From: Comamonadaceae bacterium
GTDB taxonomy: Bacteria; Pseudomonadota; Gammaproteobacteria; Burkholderiales; Burkholderiaceae_C
Direction of reading: 5' to 3'
Length of the DNA: 47,405 nucleotides
Assembly: GCA_947449895.1 (NCBI GenBank)
Contig: CANFSO010000004.1
Coordinates: forward strand, 1-47,405
This document shows positions 15,548-23,909 of this stretch, one piece after another (position 1 is the first letter of the stretch; every line of letters starts with the position of its first letter). The notes below the pieces were generated by a model, which was given only the letters and a program-made list of their open reading frames with translations, did no database searches and was not told where the DNA came from. A program made the translations under genes and the position numbers.

Positions 15548-16540
15548 TCAATCGGCGGAAATTCTTTGAACTCTGATCAGCTGAGCCCAACGCTGGGCGT
15601 CTTTTTCGACCAAATTTTGAAGTTCTGAGGGTGAACTGCTTATCGGGTCCATACCCTGGGTCTGAAAGGCCTTCCTGACGTCATCGGTCAGCAAAATCTC
15701 ACTGATTTCACGGTTGAGAAGGGCCACTACTTCCGGGGATGTCGCCGGCGGCGCAAAGATGCCAAACCACATGCCCACATTGACGTTATTCACCTTGGCC
15801 TCGCCCAGTGTTGGCAGCTCGGGTAGCAGGGCATGGCGTTTGTCGCTGCCGATGGCCAGCGCGACCAAGCGTCCGGATTTGATATGCGGCAGCGCCACGT
15901 TAATGGGTAAGAACATGGTGTCAATCTGGCCACCCAGAAGATCCGTCAGTGCGGGCCCGGTGCCGCGGTAGGGAATATGGGTGATGAACAGCCCTGTGGT
16001 GCTTTTAAAAAGTTCCATCGCCAAGTGGTGCGGTGTGCCGACGCCAGGCGATCCGTAGTTGATTCGCCCAGGCGCTTTGCGCGCGGTGCTCATCAAATCA
16101 GCGGTGCTTTTGAAGCCCGTCTTGGGGTTGGCAACCAACAACAGCTGGCCCCAGCTGGTCAAGCTGACGGGGGTCAGATCTTTCACCGGATCAAACGGCA
16201 GTTGGGGGTAAAGGCTGGCATTCATCACCAGGGTGCTGACGGTGACCAGCAGGGTGGAACCGTTGGGCGCAGCGCGCACGACTGCCTCGGTGCCGATGTT
16301 GCCCGATGCGCCCGCGCGGTTGTCCACCATCACGGGTCGACCCAGACGTTCGGCTAGCCGTGGACCCAAGGTACGAGCCACCAGATCGATCCCCGTGCCT
16401 GGCGTGAACGGCACGACCAGACGAATTGGCGCTTGTGGAAGTACAACGCTCTGGGCCTGCACGCCAGCGCTGCTGGTGACGGCCAGTAACACGGCGGCTA
16501 GCACCCTGCGGGCAGCTACTTCAAGGGAAGGCAGAGTCAT
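15548..16540 (-). CDS. Tripartite tricarboxylate transporter substrate-binding protein (Bug family)
   Basis: The 330-residue product carries a signal peptide (RVLAAVLLAVTSSAGVQAQ), then APIRLVVPFTPGTGIDLVAR, VDNRAGASGNIGTEAVVRAAPNGSTLLV, IPYRGTGPALTDLLGGQIDTMF, LPELPTLGEA and FAPPATSPEVVALL. This is a complete Bug/TctC periplasmic protein. In place of the common APDGYT it has APNGST. The gene is upstream of, and likely co-transcribed with, the aromatic monooxygenase, and is divergent from the molybdenum hydroxylase. It probably presents an aromatic or heteroaromatic carboxylate for uptake. No membrane partners nearby. Confidence 0.92.
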   Translation of the reverse strand: MTLPSLEVAARRVLAAVLLAVTSSAGVQAQSVVLPQAPIRLVVPFTPGTGIDLVARTLGPRLAERLGRPVMVDNRAGASGNIGTEAVVRAAPNGSTLLVTVSTLVMNASLYPQLPFDPVKDLTPVSLTSWGQLLLVANPKTGFKSTADLMSTARKAPGRINYGSPGVGTPHHLAMELFKSTTGLFITHIPYRGTGPALTDLLGGQIDTMFLPINVALPHIKSGRLVALAIGSDKRHALLPELPTLGEAKVNNVNVGMWFGIFAPPATSPEVVALLNREISEILLTDDVRKAFQTQGMDPISSSPSELQNLVEKDAQRWAQLIRVQRISAD

Positions 16541-16826
16541 TTTTTATGTCTCAATTCAAGTTATGAAATCACCTGTTTTACGTGACTATGAATGTAGAGC
16601 GCCCTGAATATTTGTGAAATAGACATGTTGAAAATGACTTTTTCGCACGCGGGCAGAATGAACTCTGCCAGCGGCAGACCAGCATGCTGCCGCGCTTGGG
16701 CTCAGGCAGGGCAAAACGTTCGCTGTTGCCGATGAGCCACCGGAGATCCTAGGGCATACCCTTGATTGTGGAGTCTATAAAAGTCAAATAATATTGAAAG
16801 CTACATCAATTTTCAGGAGTGTCTCG
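16541..16826. other. Intergenic region between divergent Bug and molybdenum hydroxylase operons
   Basis: About 286 bases without a convincing gene. It should contain the promoters of both divergent units. A possible plus-strand promoter is TTGTGG (16766-16771), 17 nt, TAATAT (16789-16794), about 30 nt before the hydroxylase start codon. On the minus strand between about 16640 and 16745 a frame reads [20 protein letters not shown] after a stop, with protein-like composition; it may be a decayed gene fragment that I cannot identify. Confidence 0.4.
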
Positions 16827-17279
16827 ATGGCGATTCAATTGACGGTTAATGGCAAAGCGCACAAAGTTGATGTCGATACAAGCACCCCTTTGCTGTGGGT
16901 CATTCGTGAGCAACTGGGCTTGACCGGCACCAAATACGGCTGTGGTATCGCGCAATGTGGCGCCTGTACCGTCATGATGGATGGCGCCGCCGTTCGGTCG
17001 TGTGTGTTGCCTGTCAGCGTTGCTGTCGGCAAGAAGATTCAAACGATTGAAGGTTTATCCAAAGATGGCAAGCTGACAAAGCTGCAGCAGGCTTGGATCG
17101 AGCATCAAGTGCCACAGTGCGGTTTTTGTCAATCAGGCATGCTGATGGCGGCTACTGATTTGCTGGCTAAAAAACCTAAACCGACTGATGCTGATATCGA
17201 TGCAGCCATCACCAATATTTGTCGTTGCGGGAGCTTTCAAGAAGTTCGCGCCGCCATCCATTCAGTCGCAAAAGCCTAA
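16827..17279 (+). CDS. Molybdenum hydroxylase small subunit, 2x[2Fe-2S] (IorA/NicA-like)
   Basis: The 150-residue protein has an N-terminal plant-type ferredoxin domain with [25 protein letters not shown], giving the C-x4-C-x2-C...C cluster. A helical second [2Fe-2S] domain follows, with [11 protein letters not shown] and [10 protein letters not shown]. It transfers electrons from the molybdenum cofactor of the large subunit to an acceptor. AGGAG stands nine bases before the ATG at 16827; an in-frame upstream start at 16794 has no family sequence. The large subunit gene follows after 10 nt. Absence of an FAD-type middle subunit matches isoquinoline 1-oxidoreductase/nicotinate dehydrogenase-type two-subunit enzymes that use cytochromes as acceptors. 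Confidence 0.93.
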   Translation: MAIQLTVNGKAHKVDVDTSTPLLWVIREQLGLTGTKYGCGIAQCGACTVMMDGAAVRSCVLPVSVAVGKKIQTIEGLSKDGKLTKLQQAWIEHQVPQCGFCQSGMLMAATDLLAKKPKPTDADIDAAITNICRCGSFQEVRAAIHSVAKA

Positions 17280-17289
17280 GGTGTCAAAC

Positions 17290-19479
17290 ATGAACGCACG
17301 CGTCCCAAATCTTTCACGCCGTCATTTTGTTGTGGGCACCACAGCCGTCAGCAGTGGCTTGGCTCTGGGTATTCAAATGGCTTTTATCGGTTCAGCACAA
17401 GCTGCAGAGGCCACCCCTGAGATCGGTGCCTGGGTGGTGATCAAGCCCGACGACACGGTCATCGTCCGCGTTGTACGCTCAGAAATGGGGCAAGGCACCA
17501 TCACAGGCTTGGCCCAACTGGTGGCCGAGGAACTCGAGTGCAACTGGAAAAAAGTCACGGTCGAATATCCCACGCCGGGTGAAAGCCTCAAGCGCAAGCG
17601 CGTCTGGGGTGCGTTTTCGACGGGCGGCAGTCGCGGCATCCGAACTTCAGAACAGTACGTTCGCAAGGGTGGTGCCGCAGCGCGTTTGATGCTGGTGCAA
17701 GCCGCCGCCAACGAATGGAATGTTCCCGTTTCTGAGTGTGTTGCCGCAGAAAGCGTGATCACGCATAAACCCACCGGCCGCAAAGTAACGTTCGGTCAAG
17801 TCGCTGCAGCTGCTTCAAAGCTCACAGTACCCACCGACATCACGCTGAAAGATCCTAAAGACTGGAAGATCATTGGCAAACCGTTGAATCGCATCGATAC
17901 CTATGCCGACAAAGTGACCGGCAAACAGGTTTACGGTATGGATTTAAAGTTGCCAGGCATGTTGGTGGCAAACATCAGAGAGTGCCCGGTGTTTGGTGGC
18001 AAGGTCAAAAGCTTTGATGCCAGCAAAGTGACGGGCATCAAAGGCGTCAAGAAAGTCATGCAAGTCGGTGAGACGGCCGTGGCCGTGGTGGCCGACACTT
18101 TCTGGATCGCCAAAACCGCGTTGGATCAAGTTGAGATTGTGTGGGACGAAGGCCCGAACGCATCCGTATCCAGTGCCTCAATTGCCAAGATTCTGGAGGA
18201 GGGCTTGACCGCTGAACAGGCTTTTGTTGGCAACACGCGCGGCGATACCAAGGTGGCACTGAATGTCGCTGCTAAAAAGACAGAAGCTACCTACTTCTAC
18301 CCGTTTCTGAACCACGCCCCCATGGAGCCCATGAACGCCACGGTCAAATGGACCCCTGAGCGTTGCGAAGCTTGGGTGCCGACTCAAGATGGTGAAGCCT
18401 CATTGGCTGCGGTGATCGATGCATCTGGCTTGGCGGCTGAAAAATGCGAAGTCTACAAAGTCAATCTGGGTGGCGGCTTTGGTCGGCGCGGTGCGTTTCA
18501 AGACTACACCACGCAAGCGGTCAACATCGCTAAACAAATGCCGGGTAAGCCGATCAAACTAATGTGGACTCGCGAAGAGGACATGACTCAGGGGCGCTAC
18601 CACCCGATCATGATGTGCAAGCTAACGGGCTCGTTCGATGCCAATAAAAACCTGACGGGTGTGCACATGCGCTTGTCAGGTCAGTCGATTTTGGCCTCAG
18701 TGTTTCCCTCTGTGCTTGCGGCACAAAAAGGTCGTGATGCTCTGGTCTTCCAAGGTGTTTTTGATGGTGGCGAGCATGCTTTTGGCTATGAGTTCCCCAA
18801 CCAGTTGATGGAGCATGCCATGCGCAATACGCACATTCCGCCAGGCTTTTGGCGTGGTGTGAACGTGAATCAAAATGCGGTGTTTATGGAGTGCTTTATG
18901 GATGAACTCGCGGAGGCTGCTGGTGTCGATGCGGTTGAGTTTCGTCGCAAGTACATGGCCAAGTTCCCCCGCAATCTCGCTGTGCTCAATGCCGTAGCTG
19001 ATGGCATCGGCTGGACTAAGCCTGCGGCTCCTGGCGTGTTTCGCGGTGTTGCACAGATGACTGCTTTTGGCAGTTATGTCGCAGCGGCCTGCGAGCTGTC
19101 CGTGACGGATGGCAGCAAGGTCAAAATCCATCGTATTGTTGCCGCGACCGATTGTGGCTATGCGGTCAATCCGGCTCAGATCAAACGTCAGGTCTCAGGC
19201 TCGTTCGTCTATGGATTGTCGGCATTGTTCGAAGAAGAGTGCACCGTTAAAAACGGCCGAATCGAACAAAAGAACTTCGATACGTTCGGTTCGATCCGGC
19301 TTGCGCAGATGCCCAAGGTGGAGACCATTATCCTTGAGGGTGGCGGCAAAGATTGGGGCGGCATTGGTGAGCCCACCATTTGCGTGGCTGCACCGGCTGT
19401 GCTCAACGCTATTTATCGCGCCACGGGTAAGCGCTTGCGTGATGTGCCGCTGAAAAATAGTGGAATGACTTTGGTATGA
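17290..19479 (+). CDS. Tat-exported molybdenum hydroxylase large subunit (isoquinoline 1-oxidoreductase/aldehyde dehydrogenase type)
   Basis: The 729-residue protein starts with a twin-arginine signal (SRRHFVVGTTAVSSGLALG, about residues 9-27, ending GSAQA). It continues with VIVRVVRSEMGQGTITGLAQLVAEEL, FSTGGSRGIRTS, VNLGGGFGRRG and, near the end, GGIGEPTICVAAPAVLNAI, where the Glu is the likely catalytic base next to molybdenum. The xanthine-oxidase family hydroxylates heterocycles or aldehydes with water as oxygen donor. Export means that it acts in the periplasm, probably giving electrons to a c-type cytochrome. Its stop codon overlaps the soxX start (ATGA), an unusual coupling. The small subunit has no signal of its own and would be co-exported. 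Substrate unknown. Confidence 0.92.
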   Translation: MNARVPNLSRRHFVVGTTAVSSGLALGIQMAFIGSAQAAEATPEIGAWVVIKPDDTVIVRVVRSEMGQGTITGLAQLVAEELECNWKKVTVEYPTPGESLKRKRVWGAFSTGGSRGIRTSEQYVRKGGAAARLMLVQAAANEWNVPVSECVAAESVITHKPTGRKVTFGQVAAAASKLTVPTDITLKDPKDWKIIGKPLNRIDTYADKVTGKQVYGMDLKLPGMLVANIRECPVFGGKVKSFDASKVTGIKGVKKVMQVGETAVAVVADTFWIAKTALDQVEIVWDEGPNASVSSASIAKILEEGLTAEQAFVGNTRGDTKVALNVAAKKTEATYFYPFLNHAPMEPMNATVKWTPERCEAWVPTQDGEASLAAVIDASGLAAEKCEVYKVNLGGGFGRRGAFQDYTTQAVNIAKQMPGKPIKLMWTREEDMTQGRYHPIMMCKLTGSFDANKNLTGVHMRLSGQSILASVFPSVLAAQKGRDALVFQGVFDGGEHAFGYEFPNQLMEHAMRNTHIPPGFWRGVNVNQNAVFMECFMDELAEAAGVDAVEFRRKYMAKFPRNLAVLNAVADGIGWTKPAAPGVFRGVAQMTAFGSYVAAACELSVTDGSKVKIHRIVAATDCGYAVNPAQIKRQVSGSFVYGLSALFEEECTVKNGRIEQKNFDTFGSIRLAQMPKVETIILEGGGKDWGGIGEPTICVAAPAVLNAIYRATGKRLRDVPLKNSGMTLV

Positions 19480-19916
19480 CGGGGTGGGGTGCTGTGTGGG
19501 TGTTGGCACTGAGTGTCTGCCTCGCCACCCCCAGCCCCCTTTTTGCGCAGACATTTGTCGCGGACCAGATTCTGGAGTCGCTCTCAGGGCAGCCGGGTGA
19601 TGTTGCCCGGGGGCGTGCACTTGTCGTGAGTCGGCAAGAGGGTTTGTGTATCCTGTGTCACAGTGGCCCGTTTCCTGAAGAGCGGTTTCAAGGCAATCTG
19701 GCGCCTGATCTTGCAACAAGTTCTGCCCGCTTGTCGTCCGCGCAGTTGCGTGCACGCATCGTCGATGCAAGCCGATTCAACCCAGACACCATCATGCCCT
19801 CGTATTTTCGCACTGGGGGTCTCACGCGAGTGGCGCCGCAGTTCGCAGCTAAGTCCATCTTGACGGCACAAGACATTGAAGATGTTGTCGCTTTTTTAGT
19901 GAGCTTAAAACCGTGA
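19476..19916 (+). CDS. soxX: Sulfur oxidation monoheme c-type cytochrome SoxX
   Basis: The 146-residue protein has a signal peptide (WVLALSVCLATPSPLFAQ), one heme motif CILCH (about residue 57-61), and the SoxX-specific tail with NPDTIMPSYFRT (Met axial ligand) and AQDIEDVVAFLVSLKP. SoxX pairs with SoxA to form SoxAX, which conjugates thiosulfate to the SoxY cysteine in the periplasm. The start overlaps the molybdenum hydroxylase stop (ATGA) and its stop overlaps the soxY GTG start (GTGA). This close packing suggests one transcript from 16827. Family call is strong. Confidence 0.92.
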   Translation: MTGWGAVWVLALSVCLATPSPLFAQTFVADQILESLSGQPGDVARGRALVVSRQEGLCILCHSGPFPEERFQGNLAPDLATSSARLSSAQLRARIVDASRFNPDTIMPSYFRTGGLTRVAPQFAAKSILTAQDIEDVVAFLVSLKP

Positions 19917-20356
19917 CGATCAATCGAAGAATTTTTGTACTCAGTGCCGGGTCAGCCAGTGGGTTGACCTCGCTGAACACGCTCGCAACGGTCGCTGAAG
20001 CCACGCAGGCGGTTAACAAAATATTGGGCAATAAAAAAGCCTCAGTGGGCCGCGTGAGGTTGGTCATCCCCCCGTTGGTTGAGAACGGGAATCTTGTCAC
20101 CATGAAGGTCTCGGTTGAAAGCCCCATGACGAAAGATGATCACGTGCAAGCGATTCATATCGTGGCCGAGGGTAACCCCTTGCCGAATGTGGTCAGTTTC
20201 TATTTGTCGTCGCGTTCCGGTCGGGCGGACATCACGACGCGAATCCGTTTGGGCGATTCGCAACGTGTAGTGGCCATCGCGCACATGAGCGATGGCTCTT
20301 TTTGGCAAGGTGATGCCTCGACGCTTGTCACGATAGCCGCCTGTGCTGAGGTGTAA
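19913..20356 (+). CDS. soxY: Sulfur carrier protein SoxY with atypical C-terminus
   Basis: The 147-residue product begins with a Tat-like signal (NRRIFVLSAGSASGL) and shows VNKILGNKKASVGRVRLVIPPLVENGNLVTMKVSVESPMT and ITTRIRLGDSQRVVAIAHMSDGSFWQG, typical of SoxY. SoxY carries the sulfur intermediates on a cysteine in a mobile C-terminal arm, normally GGCGG at the very end. Here the end reads TIAACAEV: the cysteine is kept, but the flanking glycines are replaced and three residues follow it. GTG start at 19913, overlapping the soxX stop. soxZ begins 3 nt downstream. Confidence 0.9.
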   Translation: MTINRRIFVLSAGSASGLTSLNTLATVAEATQAVNKILGNKKASVGRVRLVIPPLVENGNLVTMKVSVESPMTKDDHVQAIHIVAEGNPLPNVVSFYLSSRSGRADITTRIRLGDSQRVVAIAHMSDGSFWQGDASTLVTIAACAEV

Positions 20357-20359
20357 TAA

Positions 20360-20689
20360 GTGAGCAAGACTTCTCGTACTCTGGCCACCATGCCTGCAAG
20401 CGCCAAGAAGGGCGACATTGTTCAAATTCGAGTCATTGTTCAACACGATATGGAATCCGGTTTTCGTCACACTGAGACCGGGCGGCGTGTGCCGCGCGAC
20501 ATCATTCGAGATTTTCTTTGCACGTACAACAGCGTTGAAGTCTTCCGGGTCGAACTGCATCCGGGCATGGGGGCCAATCCCATGATTATTTTTACAACCG
20601 TAGCGACTGAAAGCGGCACCCTTGAATTCAATTGGTCTGGCGACAATGGCTATGCTTCTAAGACCTCCAGCCAACTTGTGGTGACATGA
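20360..20689 (+). CDS. soxZ: Sulfur carrier complex subunit SoxZ
   Basis: The 109-residue protein matches SoxZ: KKGDIVQIRVIVQHDMESGFRHTETGRRVPRDIIRDFLCTYN, then VFRVELHPGMGANPMIIFTTVATESGTLEFNWSGDNG. SoxZ forms an immunoglobulin-like heterodimer with SoxY. It lacks a signal peptide, as is usual, and is exported together with Tat-targeted SoxY. GTG start at 20360; its stop overlaps the soxA start (ATGA). Confidence 0.92.
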   Translation: MSKTSRTLATMPASAKKGDIVQIRVIVQHDMESGFRHTETGRRVPRDIIRDFLCTYNSVEVFRVELHPGMGANPMIIFTTVATESGTLEFNWSGDNGYASKTSSQLVVT

Positions 20690-21504
20690 ATGCCTCAATT
20701 GCAGAGTGCGCTTCGATGACCTTCCCCGCTAAAGTCTTTGTCTGCTGGGGAATCTGTGCGGTCGTTGTACTAGGGGCTTTGGTCAAGGCGGATCCTATTG
20801 GCAATCACCGGCAATCCAGTTACGAATTGATGTCGGCCGATACAAAGGCCATGCAAGACGACCCGCTGCTGAACCCCGCCAACTTTGCCGTGTTGGATGG
20901 GCAGTCGTTATGGCAAGAAGCGGCAGGTCAAAAAAAAATATCTTGCGCGTCGTGTCACGGTGATGCGACCGTGTCAATGAAAGGCGTTGCGGCCAGCTTT
21001 CCAAAGTTAAGCACTGCGGGCCGACCGTTGTTGAACCTTGGCGGGCGCATCAACCAGTGCCGTACCGAACACCAGGGTGAGGTGCCCTTTGCGCCTGAAA
21101 GCAAACCCCTTTTATCGCTGTCAGCGTTTGTGGCGACGCAGTCTAAAGGCATGCCCATCACGGTGGAGCGTCATGCGTCAAATGCTGCACGCCTTGATGC
21201 CGGCGAACGTTTTTTCAAGCTGCGGCTCGGTCAATTGAACCTGTCGTGCGCGCAGTGTCACGCTGAGAGGTCGGGGCAACAACTGGCTGGTAATTTGATC
21301 CCACAAGCCCATCCCACGGCCTATCCTATTTATCGACTTGAGTGGCAGTCGGTCGGTTCTTTAGAGCGGCGCCTGCGCAATTGTTTGACGGGTGTTCGCG
21401 CTGAACCTTATGCTTTTGGTTCCAACGAGTTGCTGGAGCTTGAATTGTTTTTAGCTTGGCGTGCACGCGGTATGCCACTTGAGAGCCCGGGCGTTCGGCC
21501 ATAA
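20686..21504 (+). CDS. soxA: Sulfur oxidation c-type cytochrome SoxA (diheme type)
   Basis: The 272-residue protein has an N-terminal hydrophobic signal (FVCWGICAVVVLGALV) and two heme motifs, CASCH near residue 87 and CAQCH near residue 194. RRLRNCLTGVRAEPYAFGSNELLELELFLAWRARG contains the active-site Cys that ligates the catalytic heme. With SoxX it makes the SoxAX complex which attaches thiosulfate to SoxY. Both hemes are retained, so this is the diheme form. It overlaps soxZ by 4 nt. soxB and soxCD are not in the window. Confidence 0.92.
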   Translation: MNASIAECASMTFPAKVFVCWGICAVVVLGALVKADPIGNHRQSSYELMSADTKAMQDDPLLNPANFAVLDGQSLWQEAAGQKKISCASCHGDATVSMKGVAASFPKLSTAGRPLLNLGGRINQCRTEHQGEVPFAPESKPLLSLSAFVATQSKGMPITVERHASNAARLDAGERFFKLRLGQLNLSCAQCHAERSGQQLAGNLIPQAHPTAYPIYRLEWQSVGSLERRLRNCLTGVRAEPYAFGSNELLELELFLAWRARGMPLESPGVRP

Positions 21505-21525
21505 GACATCAATTAAAGGTCACCA

Positions 21526-22800
21526 ATGAAGCGTCGACATTTTTTAAATCGTACAGCCACTCTATTGGCTGGTGGTGTGGCGTTTCCGGGCCTGGTGCGT
21601 GCCGATCTTCAATCTGCACAGGTGTTGGTCGTTGGCGCAGGCTTTGGCGGTGCGACAGCAGCGAAATATATCCGCATGTTCTCTGACTACAACGCGCGTG
21701 TCACGCTGATTGAGCCTGATCCATTTTTTGTCTCGTGCCCGTTGTCGAACTTGGTCTTGGGCGGCTCAAAAACGCTCCCTGAGTTGACGGTGTCGTACGA
21801 TACCTTGCAAAAGCAGCATGGCATTTCTTGGGTCAAAGACTGGGTCGTGTCCATTGATCCGCTCAAAAAAATCGTTCAATTAAAGTCTGGCAAAAGCCTC
21901 TTCTACGACAAATTGGTCTTGTCGCCCGGTGTGGATCTGATGATGGACAGCATTGAAGGCTTGACGCAGGCGAATCAAGCCGGTGTGACCTTGCAGGCCT
22001 GGAAGGCTGGCCCCGAAACTCTTGCCTTGCAAAAGCAATTGCAGCAGATGCCCGACGGCGGCGTGTTCGCCATCAGTATCCCAGCGGCACCTTTCAAATG
22101 TCCGCCCGGGCCGTATGAACGAGCTTGTCAGGTGGCCGCTTATTTCAAGAAATACAAGCCCAAATCTAAAGTATTGATCCTCGATGCCAACGAGGATGTG
22201 GTGTCAAAGGCCCATCTGTTTAAGAAAGCTTGGACTGATTTGTATCCGGGGATGGTTGACTACCGTTCATCACACAACCTGCTGCGGGTCGACGCCGCGA
22301 CCAGAACACTCAAATTTGATATTCAAGACTCTGCGCGCGCCGATGTCTTGAATGTTTTGCCGCGCATGCGGGCAAGCAAAATCGTCGTGCAGACTGGGCT
22401 GGCCAATTCGAATGAGCGCTGGGCACAGGTCAATTTTTTAAATTTCGAATCCACCGCCGCCAAAGACATTCACATCATCGGTGACGCAACCCAAAACGCC
22501 GCGTTCATGCCCAAGTCCGGGCACATGGCCAATCAGCACGCCAAGGTGGCTGCGGCCGCCATCGTGGCTGAGTTGCGTGGGTTCGAGATCAACCCAGCCC
22601 CTTTTTTGACCAACACCTGCTATAGCTTTGTGGACGCAACGCGCGTGGTTCACGTGGCTAGCGTGCATCAATACAGCGCGGCTGACAAAACGTTTAAAAC
22701 TGTCCCGGGTTCTGGAGGTGTGTCGCCGGCCCCCACTGAGCTTGAGGGGCTTTACGCTTTGGACTGGGCACACAATATTTGGGCTGATAGCCTGCTTTAA
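21526..22800 (+). CDS. soxF: Flavocytochrome c sulfide dehydrogenase flavoprotein (SoxF/FccB)
   Basis: The 424-residue protein has a Tat-type leader (KRRHFLNRTATLLAGGVAF), an FAD Rossmann motif VLVVGAGFGGATAAKYIR, DPFFVSCPLSNLVLGGS with one redox cysteine, APFKCPPGPYERACQVAAY with further cysteines, IHIIGDATQNAAFMPKSGHMANQHAKVAAAAI and the C-terminal FCSD-type domain with a conserved CYSFVDATR segment. It oxidises sulfide, or stimulates Sox activity, in the periplasm and passes electrons to a c-type cytochrome. It starts 21 nt after soxA, clearly in the same operon. No dedicated small cytochrome subunit gene is adjacent. Confidence 0.9.
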   Translation: MKRRHFLNRTATLLAGGVAFPGLVRADLQSAQVLVVGAGFGGATAAKYIRMFSDYNARVTLIEPDPFFVSCPLSNLVLGGSKTLPELTVSYDTLQKQHGISWVKDWVVSIDPLKKIVQLKSGKSLFYDKLVLSPGVDLMMDSIEGLTQANQAGVTLQAWKAGPETLALQKQLQQMPDGGVFAISIPAAPFKCPPGPYERACQVAAYFKKYKPKSKVLILDANEDVVSKAHLFKKAWTDLYPGMVDYRSSHNLLRVDAATRTLKFDIQDSARADVLNVLPRMRASKIVVQTGLANSNERWAQVNFLNFESTAAKDIHIIGDATQNAAFMPKSGHMANQHAKVAAAAIVAELRGFEINPAPFLTNTCYSFVDATRVVHVASVHQYSAADKTFKTVPGSGGVSPAPTELEGLYALDWAHNIWADSLL

Positions 22801-22870
22801 GCTCATGGTATCGTGATCGCGGCTTTTAATGATCATGAGTTCAGCCCAAGCTGACGCAGGAGACAAAGCA

Positions 22871-23851
22871 ATGACAACGAGACGAGACATCATCGCCGGG
22901 GCAGTTTCGCTGGTCACGCCTTTTCTCTGGCGCAACTCGGCTCACGCCGCAGAACAATACCCGTCCAAGGTCATCACCATCGTCGTGCCGCAAGCGCCGG
23001 GTGGTGCTAACGACGTGATCGCGCGCGCGCTGGCGCAACGACTGTCAGCAGTCATCGGTGGCCCGGTCATCGTCGAAAACCGGCAGGGCGCTGGCGGCAA
23101 TCTCGGCACCGCTTACGTGGCGCGGCAGCCCAAGGACGGCCATGCCCTGCTGCTGAACGCGCAGAGCGTGCAGACCATCAACCCCTTTCTTTACCGCAAG
23201 GTGCCGTTCGATCCGGTGAAAGATTTTGATCCCGTCATGGTGGTGGGCGTGGCCCCGTACTTGCTCGCGGTTAACCCTTCGGTTCCGGCCAAGAATCTGC
23301 GTGAGCTGGTGGCACTCGCCAAAGCCAGCCCTGGCAAGTTCAATTACGCGTCTGCCGGTAACGGCACGGTGAACCACCTGCTGGGTGAGATGTTGAAGAA
23401 CATGGCTGGCATCGACATCGTGCACGTGCCTTACCGCGGCGCTGCGGCGGCTGCCACCGATGTCGTGGCAGGGCAGGTGCCCATGACCTTCGGCAGCTTG
23501 GCCGGCTTGATGCCGTTTGTACGCAGTGGTCAGTTGCGCGCGCTGGGGGCCTGCACTGAAAAGCGCACGCAGCTCGCGCCCGATCTGCCGACTTTGGCCG
23601 AGACCATTCCTGGGCTGCATGCCAACGCTTGGTACGCTCTGTTTGTGCCGGTGGGAACGCCGAAGGAGATCGTCGCGAAGCTGAACACGGAAATCATCAA
23701 GCTGATGGACAACCCGGAGATGCGGGAGCGTTTGGTTGGTTTGGGTGTCGAGTCTGCGCCCGGCACGCCGGATCAGCTGGCCAAGCTCGTGCGCGAGGAC
23801 TTGGTGCGTTGGGCCAAGATCGTGAAAGATTCAGGCGCTCAGCTGGACTAG
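22871..23851 (+). CDS. Tripartite tricarboxylate transporter substrate-binding protein (Bug family)
   Basis: The 326-residue protein begins with a Tat-like leader (TTRRDIIAGAVSLVTPFLW, cleavage near SAHAA). It contains YPSKVITIVVPQAPGGANDVIAR, VENRQGAGGNLGTAYVARQPKDGHALLLN, VPYRGAAAAATDVVAGQVPMTFG, LPTLAETIPGL and FVPVGTPKEIVAKLN. The ATG at 22871 has AGGAGA nine bases upstream and is preferred to the in-frame start at 22829. It lies 70 nt after soxF, so it may belong to the sox transcript or have its own promoter. Its G+C content is higher than that of the sox genes, more like umuDC downstream. Confidence 0.92.
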   Translation: MTTRRDIIAGAVSLVTPFLWRNSAHAAEQYPSKVITIVVPQAPGGANDVIARALAQRLSAVIGGPVIVENRQGAGGNLGTAYVARQPKDGHALLLNAQSVQTINPFLYRKVPFDPVKDFDPVMVVGVAPYLLAVNPSVPAKNLRELVALAKASPGKFNYASAGNGTVNHLLGEMLKNMAGIDIVHVPYRGAAAAATDVVAGQVPMTFGSLAGLMPFVRSGQLRALGACTEKRTQLAPDLPTLAETIPGLHANAWYALFVPVGTPKEIVAKLNTEIIKLMDNPEMRERLVGLGVESAPGTPDQLAKLVREDLVRWAKIVKDSGAQLD

Positions 23852-23872
23852 ACTTCGTTGCAATCGACCGGG

Positions 23873-23900
23873 TTGCAGGTAGACTGTGTTTTTGTACAGT
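23873..23900 (+). promoter_or_regulatory. SOS promoter with LexA box for umuDC
   Basis: CTGT-N8-ACAG at 23884-23899 is a perfect core LexA box. A sigma70 promoter TTGCAG (23873-23878), 16 nt, TACAGT (23895-23900) overlaps it, so LexA binding would block RNA polymerase. The predicted transcription start (around 23907) is almost at the umuD ATG at 23910. Confidence 0.8.
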
Positions 23901-23909
23901 ATTTACACC

